DNA of 64,000 nt from Paenibacillus aestuarii (GTDB lineage Bacteria; Bacillota; Bacilli; Paenibacillales; NBRC-103111), in contig NZ_JAQFVF010000018.1 in assembly GCF_027789125.1 (NCBI RefSeq), positions 1-64,000 on the forward strand, in the 5' to 3' direction. The stretch's first letter is position 1, and each line of letters begins with the position of its first letter. The position numbers were made by a program, and so were the translations under genes. The notes under the pieces are model-generated. The model was not told where the DNA came from. It worked only from the letters and a program-made list of their open reading frames with translations, and ran no database searches. This document shows, piece by piece, positions 54,813 through 62,202 of the stretch.

Positions 54813-54926
54813 ATGATGGGAACTCCCTTTGGTATATGGACATTCGTAATCGGTATTCATGTATTAATGCTTATTATGTTCGTAGCTGGGTGGATGTTTT
54901 GGAAGAAAAATAAGGATTTGTTTTAA
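54813..54926 (+). CDS. 37-residue single-pass membrane protein
   Basis: Two adjacent ATG codons (54813 and 54816) follow AGGTGA. The product has one hydrophobic helix (TFVIGIHVLMLIMFVAGWMFW) and the basic end KKNKDLF. It overlaps a longer frame from 54728 that lacks hydrophobic or family features. A strong terminator 27 bp downstream supports a real transcript. Function unknown. Confidence 0.5.
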   Translation: MMGTPFGIWTFVIGIHVLMLIMFVAGWMFWKKNKDLF

Positions 54927-54952
54927 AAGCCCGCGCAGGACACAAAAGACGG

Positions 54953-54984
54953 AATAGCGGAAGGACCCTTCCGCTATTTGCTTT
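54953..54984 (+). terminator. Rho-independent terminator
   Basis: AATAGCGGAAGG (54953-54964) and CCTTCCGCTATT (54967-54978) form a 12-bp stem followed by TGCTTT. It lies between the small membrane gene and the convergent MocR gene. Confidence 0.8.
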
Positions 54985-55020
54985 ACCTACCGCCACTCAG
55001 CGCTTGGAGCGCGTGTCTAG

Positions 55021-56454
55021 CTACATCAGCTCCCGCAGTGCAGCCGCAAATTTGGCGATGCCTGGACCAATCTCATCCGCCTTGGCTCTGGCGTAGTTGA
55101 AACGCACATAGCTGGCATCCGAGCCGTACACGCTGCCAGGGACAAAAACCATCCCGCGCTTTATCGCTTCCTCCAGCAGTTTGCCATCCTGGACATCCGG
55201 ATGCAGCTTGCACCACAAATGCAATCCGCCTTTGGGCGCCTCATACGTCATCAAGCCCGGCAATTCATTCTCGATGGATTCGATTAGCAAATCACGTTTG
55301 AATTGCAGCTGCATGCGCAAGCGTTCAAGATGCGGCTCAAAGTAGGCGGAGTTGATAAATTGTGCCACGACTTGCTGCGGGATGACGCTAAGTCCGAAAT
55401 CCATCTGCTGTCTGGCATCGGCCAGCCGTTCCACAATGGCATTCGGCGCGACCATCCAGCCAATACGCATACCCGATGCGGCGATCTTCGAGAAGGATCC
55501 GATATAAATAACCGTCCCGTTCGCGTCAATCGCTTTGAGTGACGGGGGGACAGGGCCGTTGTAGGCGGTTAAGCTGAATGGATCGTCTTCCACAATCGGC
55601 AACCCCAACTCGCTGGCTGCATCAAGAAATGATTTGCGCCGCTGCACATTAAATACGGTTCCCGACGGATTCTGGAAGTTGGGATTCAGGAAGACCATCC
55701 GGATGCGATGCTTTTTGTATAAGTTTCGAATCGTTTCGGGATATACATCCCTCTCTTCGATAGGCAGCCGGAACAGCCGAAGCCCGGCGGAATGAAACAT
55801 CGGCAATGAATAGCAGTACGACGGATCTTCAATCGCAACCGCATCTCCCGGCGACAAGAGACATTGGGTGATCAAAAATAACGATTGCTGCGAACCTGAC
55901 GTAATCAAGATAGAAGAGGGCGTCGACGGGATGCTGCGGTACTTATCCAGGAACGTGACCAGCGCCTCTCGAAGCGGAATATACCCCTGCGGATTGTCAT
56001 AGCCCAAATACGAAGCGTATTGATTCTCACTCATCAATTTCGTAATTTCATGGATCGGCGCCATATCTCCTGCCAGATCACCGCTCGCCATATCGATCAA
56101 AGAAGGCTCCTGATTAAGCGCTTCGCGGATTCTGCGCAGAAAAGCTGGATTGGGCAGAAAATTTCCGCTTTCTGCATAGCGATTCCAATTTGGTGTATAC
56201 TTCGGTGTAGCGCCCCATTTGCTCATGCTGACCCGCGTGCCGCTGCCGGTCTGGCTCTCAATAATGCCAATAGACCTAAGCTCGGCAAAAGCCTGAACGA
56301 CCGTGCTGCGGTTCACACCGAGCTGCTCAGCCAATTTACGTTCGGACGGGAGCAAGCTGCCAGGTGGAAATTCACTATATGCGATCCGCTGCTGCAGATG
56401 GTCGGCGATTTGTTCATATAAAGGTTTTTTACTTTGACGATCGGGTTTCCACAT
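55021..56454 (-). CDS. MocR/PdxR-family PLP-dependent transcriptional regulator
   Basis: 477 residues: GntR winged helix at about 1-75 (LLPSERKLAEQLGVNRSTVVQAFAEL), linker, and an aminotransferase-like domain with FLNPNFQNPSGT and the PLP lysine in YIGSFSKIAASGMR near 316. GGAG in front of MWKPDRQ selects ATG 56454 over 56472. The neighbours do not reveal a target; these regulators often control vitamin B6 or amino-acid genes. It is unlike the first MocR protein outside the conserved motifs, so the two are not a recent duplication. Confidence 0.85.
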   Translation of the reverse strand: MWKPDRQSKKPLYEQIADHLQQRIAYSEFPPGSLLPSERKLAEQLGVNRSTVVQAFAELRSIGIIESQTGSGTRVSMSKWGATPKYTPNWNRYAESGNFLPNPAFLRRIREALNQEPSLIDMASGDLAGDMAPIHEITKLMSENQYASYLGYDNPQGYIPLREALVTFLDKYRSIPSTPSSILITSGSQQSLFLITQCLLSPGDAVAIEDPSYCYSLPMFHSAGLRLFRLPIEERDVYPETIRNLYKKHRIRMVFLNPNFQNPSGTVFNVQRRKSFLDAASELGLPIVEDDPFSLTAYNGPVPPSLKAIDANGTVIYIGSFSKIAASGMRIGWMVAPNAIVERLADARQQMDFGLSVIPQQVVAQFINSAYFEPHLERLRMQLQFKRDLLIESIENELPGLMTYEAPKGGLHLWCKLHPDVQDGKLLEEAIKRGMVFVPGSVYGSDASYVRFNYARAKADEIGPGIAKFAAALRELM

Positions 56455-56693
56455 AATATCTCCGTTCTTCATTTCGTAACATCATGCTCATGTTCCTAAT
56501 CATACCATTGATAATCGGCGGGATAGCCGCCTGTTTGCAACTGAACCATGACAATTCCTTGAACATGAAGCTGAGGTAACGAGATTAAGTGGTTGGTATG
56601 CATTCTCCTAAAGTGGATGATGTCTTTTCAGCCGTTCTCTTATATAATCGAATTCAAAGAGGTAGACAATACTCTATGATAGGGGTCTTTCAA

Positions 56694-56912
56694 ATGAATC
56701 TGTACATTTATTATGCAATCTTTTCAATTGTATTATTATTTGGTCTTGTAGCGACATTTATGATTGGATTTTCCCGTAAGAATCGTGAAGGCGATCAAAC
56801 TTACTTTCAGCATACAGGTGTGAAATGGATTCGCCTAACCGCGCTCTATGTCATTGCAATAGCAGCAGGAATATTAGCGTTAGTCGCTTTTATTAGAAAT
56901 TTTGTAGGTTAA
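56694..56912 (+). CDS. Small two-helix membrane protein
   Basis: 72 residues from ATG 56694, which has AGGGG about eight bases upstream; an earlier in-frame ATG at 56589 lacks a site. Helix 1 is YYAIFSIVLLFGLVATFMIG, then a loop RKNREGDQTYFQHTGVKWIR, then helix 2 ALYVIAIAAGILALVAFI. Possible -10 TATAAT at 56643-56648. A strong terminator follows, so it is a compact single-gene unit. Family not recognised. Confidence 0.65.
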   Translation: MNLYIYYAIFSIVLLFGLVATFMIGFSRKNREGDQTYFQHTGVKWIRLTALYVIAIAAGILALVAFIRNFVG

Positions 56913-56931
56913 GTTTAAAATAGGTAAAGGG

Positions 56932-56965
56932 GCCTGTATTCACCGAAGTGAATACAGGCTTTTTC
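56932..56965 (+). terminator. Rho-independent terminator
   Basis: GCCTGTATTCAC (56932-56943), CGAA tetraloop, GTGAATACAGGC (56948-56959), then TTTTT. A near-perfect intrinsic terminator. Confidence 0.92.
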
Positions 56966-57122
56966 TGTGCGAGCAAGGAGCAACTACTAGTTTAGGAAAA
57001 TTATTTCTCTTGGTAAGCCTATCGAAAAGGTGTATATTAGTACTTTGTACTTATTATAATCTTGAAGAACTAAGTCTTTAGATATGCATCCATCGTTGGG
57101 TGATAAGGTGGAATGAAACGAA

Positions 57123-58298
57123 ATGATTGTCGTTACCGGGTACGGAATGAAAGGTCCAATGATTGATAATACCAAGCAATTTCAACAAATTTTAGAGAAC
57201 GGTACTTGTACGCTAAACATTTGTCAGAAAATAGGCCCGAACGAGACGGATATTCTTTGCGGGCAAATCGCGCATACGAAACACCGAATCGACGGCAAAA
57301 ACTATAGATCCTATCCCAAGGTTGCTCGTCTGGCACTTCTGGCTGCTGTGGAGGCTGTGGAAATGGCGGGACTCCGCGAAAAGATGCAAGGTAGGCGTGT
57401 AGCTGTCATTATCGGTACCTCGACAGGCGGGTTAATCGACATTGAGAAAGGCGCAGCATTTAGTTCAGCCGGCAATAGCTCGCAATTTCCGCCTTTATCC
57501 GCAGGGCTTTCTAACTTTCACAGCGGAGCATCGGCGATTACCGCGCATTTTGGCCTAAATGGCTTGACGCTAACCCTGACGAATGGGTGCACGGCCAGTA
57601 CCGATGCGATCGTCATGGGGAAGTTGCTGCTCGAAACGGGACAAGCGGACATTTGCATGGTCGGCGGCGCCGAGGCGCCTATCACTCCATTTGCGATATA
57701 TAGCTTCTATAAAGGGAATGATATGAACGGAACAGCGGAAGCGTTCGGTCGTCCCTTTCAAGAGGATTGTGATGGATTCGTATTTTCGGAGGGAGCAGGG
57801 GTCTTGATTCTGGAGCGCGAAGCGGATGCATTGCAGCGTGAAATTGCTGTGCAGGGGATTGTTGCGAAGGGAAGCTCGAATAATGACGGTCTCTCCATTT
57901 ATAAATCGGACCTGTCGGGTACATGGATGATCGAAGCGATGCGCGAGCTGATGGAGGGACAAATGCCTACATACGTCAATAGTCAGGCGCTCGGACTAGA
58001 CTCCAATGATAACGTGGAAAAAGAAGTGCATCGGCAATTGTTTGATGCATCCGTGCCCATTACGTCGATTAAAGGCATGATCGGTCATCCCTTTGGTGCA
58101 GCCGGCGCAATGCAAGCTATCTCAGCGCTAATCAGTATCAGGGACGGCTTCATTCCGCCGACGACCCGTTCTAACGGATGCGGCTTCGAAGACTTGCCGA
58201 TTGTGTTTGAAACGATGCGCAGGCACGTCCAATCCGTTGCCATTACGTCACATGGTTTTGGCGGCAATAATTCCTGTTTATTGATTTCTAAATATTGA
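57123..58298 (+). CDS. Beta-ketoacyl synthase-like protein with altered catalytic triad
   Basis: 391-residue KAS I/II-fold thiolase-superfamily protein. The nucleophile Cys156 lies in NGCTAST, Lys317 and His322 in IKGMIGHPFGAAG are normal, and GFGGNN ends the protein. The first catalytic histidine, usually in an N-x-H-G-T motif, is replaced: the segment reads YVNSQALGLDSND with Gln288 in its place. Decarboxylative condensation in FabF needs both histidines, so a different acyl-transfer role is possible. No acyl carrier protein or fatty-acid gene lies nearby. AAGGTGG precedes ATG 57123. The GGDEF/EAL gene follows at once. Confidence 0.8.
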   Translation: MIVVTGYGMKGPMIDNTKQFQQILENGTCTLNICQKIGPNETDILCGQIAHTKHRIDGKNYRSYPKVARLALLAAVEAVEMAGLREKMQGRRVAVIIGTSTGGLIDIEKGAAFSSAGNSSQFPPLSAGLSNFHSGASAITAHFGLNGLTLTLTNGCTASTDAIVMGKLLLETGQADICMVGGAEAPITPFAIYSFYKGNDMNGTAEAFGRPFQEDCDGFVFSEGAGVLILEREADALQREIAVQGIVAKGSSNNDGLSIYKSDLSGTWMIEAMRELMEGQMPTYVNSQALGLDSNDNVEKEVHRQLFDASVPITSIKGMIGHPFGAAGAMQAISALISIRDGFIPPTTRSNGCGFEDLPIVFETMRRHVQSVAITSHGFGGNNSCLLISKY

Positions 58299-58318
58299 AA
58301 ATTGAAATGGTGGTAACG

Positions 58319-60715
58319 ATGACATTCTTTATTATGCTGATCATTGCCTTCGCGCCGCTTGTGTTCGGTATTGTGACAGCTGTGCTTTTCCAAAATATGA
58401 AACTGACCTTATCGATTTGTATCGTGCTCGGCTGGATCAGTATTTGGCAATTGGATGTAGCTGTTCTCTATGGACAAAACTTATTGTCAACAACAACCAT
58501 AGAAATGCTCTTCCGGCTGCTGCGAATTGGGACCATTATGGTCATCCCTTCTTTTTACGGCGTGACCTACTTCGTATTTAAAAATTTGGCGCTCACCAAC
58601 CGCAGCCGCTGGATGCCGTATGTTCTGAATCGGAAAGTGCTCATCCTCTTGTATGCTTGGAGCGTTTTCGTCTATTTAACCAATTGGACGGATAAAGGCA
58701 TTCAGAACATTCACCCGATTTTTAAAGGACGATTTATTGAATTCTATTACCCGACCTACGGACCATGGGCATGGATGTTCATGCTTCATCTTGGTCTTTA
58801 CGTCATTATTATCGCTTGCAGCTTTTTCGTCAGCGTGAAAGTGAAGGATCAGGTGACGCGGTCTTTCCTGCTGCAATTCTTCGGTTCCACAACACTCTTA
58901 TATGCTATTGCCATATTGAATACGAATGAAGCGATAGCACTTTTTACGAGCGGAATCGCTTGCCTTATCTTCTCAATTTGTATTTTTTCCGCGTTTACGC
59001 ATATGAATGCGAAGCTTCTCAAAGTGATGAACTTGACGCTCAACGAACAAACGACGTTCTTACGTAAAATTTTGGATGCGAATCCGAGCTCCATTTCCGT
59101 GAAAGACAGCAAAGGCGTGATCAAGGACTTGAATCAATCCATGGCTTCCTTCTACGGGACAACGATTCAAAACGCCATCGGAAAGCGTGAAGTGGAACTC
59201 GCAACGGAGGAAGTGGCCAATTGGCATATGGCGTCGGATGCAGAGGCGCTAAACGCTTTCAACGATCTGTTTATTCCTGAGGTTCAAATCGGATCTGGTG
59301 ACGAAGCACGGTGGTATCAATCTTCCAAAATTCCGATTACGCTATGGAATGAACCGCATCTTCTCACGATTATGACGGACATTACCCAATTAAAGCGTGC
59401 TGGGGAGATGATTGAATACCAAGCCCACCATGATTTATTAACGAAGCTGCCGAACCGGTCGTTATTTTGGCGGCGATTGACAGATGCGATTGCTCATGCC
59501 AAAGCTCAGCAGCAAAATTTGTCCGTGATGTTTCTCGATCTGGATCGGTTCAAAAATATTAATGATACGCTAGGCCATAATTTTGGTGATGAAACGCTGA
59601 AAGAAATCGGGAAGCGTCTGGCGTCATGTGTGCATAGCCCTGATATGGTGGCGCGTTGGGGAGGGGACGAATTCATTCTGCTGCTGACGGAATTCGAACA
59701 TAGCGGCGAAACGATTGCTCTGGCCAAACGAATCTTAGATGTAATCTCGGAGCCGCTATCTCTCGGCGGATATGAAATGTATGTGACCGGGAGTATCGGG
59801 ATTAGCTTGCATCCGCTCGACGACACGCCGCCGGAGATTCTGATTCAGCACGCGGATATTGCGATGTACCGGGCGAAGGAGCTCGGTAAAAACAATTATC
59901 AACTCTTTACGCCGGAGTTGGAAGAAGCGGGAGCGGGGCTCCTGGAGCTGGAGAACAGCTTACATAAAGCGCTGGCGCGCGAGGAGTTTGAGCTTCAATA
60001 TCAGCCAATCATCCATGCAGAAACGGGAATGATCAGCGGGATGGAAGCTCTGCTGCGCTGGCGGCATCCGGTCAGAGGCCTCATCTCGCCGGAGAAATTC
60101 ATTCCCATTGCGGAAGAGACCGGCTTGATCGTACCGATCGGGGAATGGGCCTTGCGCGAGGCCTGCAAACAGACGAAGGCATGGCAGGAAGCAGGGCTGC
60201 CGTCCTTAGCCGTTTCCGTCAATCTTTCGCCACGCCAGATCAAGAAGCATAACTTTGTGGAAACTGTTACGCGCGTGCTGGATGATACGGGACTGGATGC
60301 CGCGTATCTGTATCTTGAAATTACGGAAAATGTCGCGATTACCGGCGAGGATAACGTCGATAGCAAAATTAAAAGCTTATGCAGCATGGGAATCCGCTTT
60401 TCGATCGATGATTTCGGCACAGGGTATACGGCTATCAATTATTTAAAGAGATTTCCTGTCAATACTTTGAAAATAGACCGGTCTTTCGTCGCTGATATTG
60501 AAGAAAACCATGATCAACGAGGGATTCTAAAAGCTATTATTGCTCTAGCTCACAGCCTTAAGATTGAAATTGTCGCTGAAGGCGTCGAAACGGATGACCA
60601 ATGCGACTTTCTTCGCCAACATGGCTGCACAAAGCTGCAGGGCTATTTATTCAGCAAACCGCTCAGCACGCAGCATTTCGAAGTCATCTTGCGCGAAAAT
60701 CCACAGTTTTGCTAA
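58319..60715 (+). CDS. Membrane GGDEF/EAL c-di-GMP enzyme with 7TM and PAS domains
   Basis: 798 residues. An N-terminal block of about seven helices (5-235, 7TM histidine-kinase-N type) is followed by a PAS domain (about 245-360), a GGDEF domain (ARWGGDEFILLL near 448) and an EAL domain (MEALLRW near 576, EITENVA, DDFGTGY, KIDRSFVADI, EGVET). The catalytic motifs of both domains are intact, so either cyclase or phosphodiesterase activity is possible; I cannot tell which dominates. ATG 58319 is preceded by GGTGG; the frame is open from 58295, overlapping the ketosynthase stop by 4 bp. Confidence 0.88.
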   Translation: MTFFIMLIIAFAPLVFGIVTAVLFQNMKLTLSICIVLGWISIWQLDVAVLYGQNLLSTTTIEMLFRLLRIGTIMVIPSFYGVTYFVFKNLALTNRSRWMPYVLNRKVLILLYAWSVFVYLTNWTDKGIQNIHPIFKGRFIEFYYPTYGPWAWMFMLHLGLYVIIIACSFFVSVKVKDQVTRSFLLQFFGSTTLLYAIAILNTNEAIALFTSGIACLIFSICIFSAFTHMNAKLLKVMNLTLNEQTTFLRKILDANPSSISVKDSKGVIKDLNQSMASFYGTTIQNAIGKREVELATEEVANWHMASDAEALNAFNDLFIPEVQIGSGDEARWYQSSKIPITLWNEPHLLTIMTDITQLKRAGEMIEYQAHHDLLTKLPNRSLFWRRLTDAIAHAKAQQQNLSVMFLDLDRFKNINDTLGHNFGDETLKEIGKRLASCVHSPDMVARWGGDEFILLLTEFEHSGETIALAKRILDVISEPLSLGGYEMYVTGSIGISLHPLDDTPPEILIQHADIAMYRAKELGKNNYQLFTPELEEAGAGLLELENSLHKALAREEFELQYQPIIHAETGMISGMEALLRWRHPVRGLISPEKFIPIAEETGLIVPIGEWALREACKQTKAWQEAGLPSLAVSVNLSPRQIKKHNFVETVTRVLDDTGLDAAYLYLEITENVAITGEDNVDSKIKSLCSMGIRFSIDDFGTGYTAINYLKRFPVNTLKIDRSFVADIEENHDQRGILKAIIALAHSLKIEIVAEGVETDDQCDFLRQHGCTKLQGYLFSKPLSTQHFEVILRENPQFC

Positions 60716-60721
60716 TAGGAT

Positions 60722-60757
60722 AAGCCGCTGATCCAATTCGGATCAGCGGCTTTTTTA
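60722..60757. terminator. Rho-independent terminator between convergent genes
   Basis: AAGCCGCTGATCC (60722-60734) and GGATCAGCGGCTT (60740-60752) form a 13-bp stem with TTTTTT on the plus strand. It overlaps the stop codon of the minus-strand kinase. Confidence 0.88.
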
Positions 60758-61861
60758 GCAGGGGACGATCAAATGAATTTTCGTTCCTTTGCCAATCTCG
60801 GTTTGGATGGAGAACTGGCCGCCGACACTACGAGCTCTTTCTTCCATATTGAACAGCCCGATCCCTTCCAAATTATTGACTTTCGTGAAGCCTTTGCCGT
60901 GATCTTCAATGGTGACATGAATGCTGCTCTCCAGATCCTGAACTTTTACCCATGCTTCAGCTGTATCGGCATACTTGCCGATATTCGTTAAAGCTTCTTG
61001 AATCACACGGTAAATCGTCGTTTCTTTATTAGGTTCGATCCGCTTCCGCAAATTGTTCTGGAAATGAACTTTGATATGATAATGTTCAGTGAAGTTTTCA
61101 ATATAAGTGCGAATGGCAGGGACGACGCCCAAGTCATCCAATACGGACGGGCGAAGTTCCCAAGCTAAGCTGCGCACGTCGCCAATAATAGTGGACACGG
61201 TCGTCCTCAGTTCCTCCAGCTCGTTAATTCCGGATATGCCGATCAACCGATCCATCTGTACGAGCAGGGAAAACAGACTTTGCCCGATTCCATCATGCAG
61301 CTCCCTGGAAAATCGCCGCCGTTCCTCCTCTTGCACCTTCATGACATGCGTCATCATCTGCTGCAATTCTTCCTCGACTCGTTTCAATTCCGTCACTTCA
61401 TTGCGAATCGAAAGATACTGGTACGGAGTACCGCTTTCGTCCAAGAAAGGCACGATCGTCGTATGGACCCAGTAATACGTATCATCTTTGGCTCTGTTTT
61501 TAATATCGCCATGCCATATTTTACCCGAAGTGATCGTTTGCCAAAGGTTCCTCATAAATGGTTTGCTATGATAACCTGAATTGATTATGCGGTGATCGTG
61601 GCCTAAGAGCTCACTGCGTTCGTACTTGGAAATCTCGCAAAACTTATCGTTTACATACTGAATTTTGCCATAACGATCTGTAACGGCCACAATAGAGGAC
61701 TCGTCCAGAGCAAATTTAACGTCGGCTAAATGCCGGAGTGATTTCTTTAAACGCTCGCGATGGTCGGGATTTTGAATATGCTCATCAAGATACTCTTGCA
61801 GCCTGATAATTGTAGGCCCCATTAAGTTTGAATAGATCTGTGAATCAAATTGATTAACCAA
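60755..61861 (-). CDS. PAS-containing NarL-type sensor histidine kinase
   Basis: 368-residue soluble kinase. A PAS domain (about 50-165: VAVTDRYGKIQYVNDKFCEISKYERSELLG) precedes a HisKA_3 domain with the phospho-histidine in RRFSRELHDGIGQSL near 192, and an HATPase at about 270-368 (ALTNIGKYA, DHGKGF). Such kinases pair with LuxR/NarL-type regulators, but none is encoded in the window. TTG start at 61861 with GGATGG upstream. The PAS sequence resembles Aer/NreB-like redox or aromatic sensors, but no heme or FeS ligands can be claimed. Confidence 0.82.
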   Translation of the reverse strand: MVNQFDSQIYSNLMGPTIIRLQEYLDEHIQNPDHRERLKKSLRHLADVKFALDESSIVAVTDRYGKIQYVNDKFCEISKYERSELLGHDHRIINSGYHSKPFMRNLWQTITSGKIWHGDIKNRAKDDTYYWVHTTIVPFLDESGTPYQYLSIRNEVTELKRVEEELQQMMTHVMKVQEEERRRFSRELHDGIGQSLFSLLVQMDRLIGISGINELEELRTTVSTIIGDVRSLAWELRPSVLDDLGVVPAIRTYIENFTEHYHIKVHFQNNLRKRIEPNKETTIYRVIQEALTNIGKYADTAEAWVKVQDLESSIHVTIEDHGKGFTKVNNLEGIGLFNMEERARSVGGQFSIQTEIGKGTKIHLIVPC

Positions 61862-62202
61862 TAGCTAACCATCCTTTCAATACGTCCGCCTAATATTTTT
61901 CTAATATTATCTATTAATTCATTAATTTTCATTATATACGATTATTTTCATTCTACGAATCAGGGAATTCCCTTAATTGAAATGAAAAATATCAGCAATA
62001 ATTATAACATTATAACGTTTCTATCCCTATTCACCTTTATTTATAAAGATCAGGAGAGTCCCTGATACAAATTAGCGGTAAGAAGTCTTAAAATTATAAA
62101 CAGTTAATTGTTAATTGTTTATTAAATTCCATAATGAAGAGAACATAACTTTATTTCATTTGTTTTTCTAAATTCGATTATAACAATGCGAGGGGGCGGA
62201 GT
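61862..62202. promoter_or_regulatory. AT-rich divergent control region with two similar palindromes
   Basis: The 341-bp spacer between two divergent sensor genes has no gene. Box A (61959-61977) contains AGGGAATTCCCT inside ATCAGGGAATTCCCTTAAT; box B (62049-62067) contains ATCAGG-N6-CCTGAT. The two boxes agree at most positions and are 90 bp apart, as expected for a dimeric regulator with two sites. The rest is A/T-rich, with TATAAC-like -10 candidates before the plus-strand gene. Confidence 0.5.

Noticed and set aside
54728-54913. 61-codon frame overlapping the small membrane gene
   Set aside because: No ribosome site and no protein-like features; the 54813 frame has a site, a membrane helix and a terminator.
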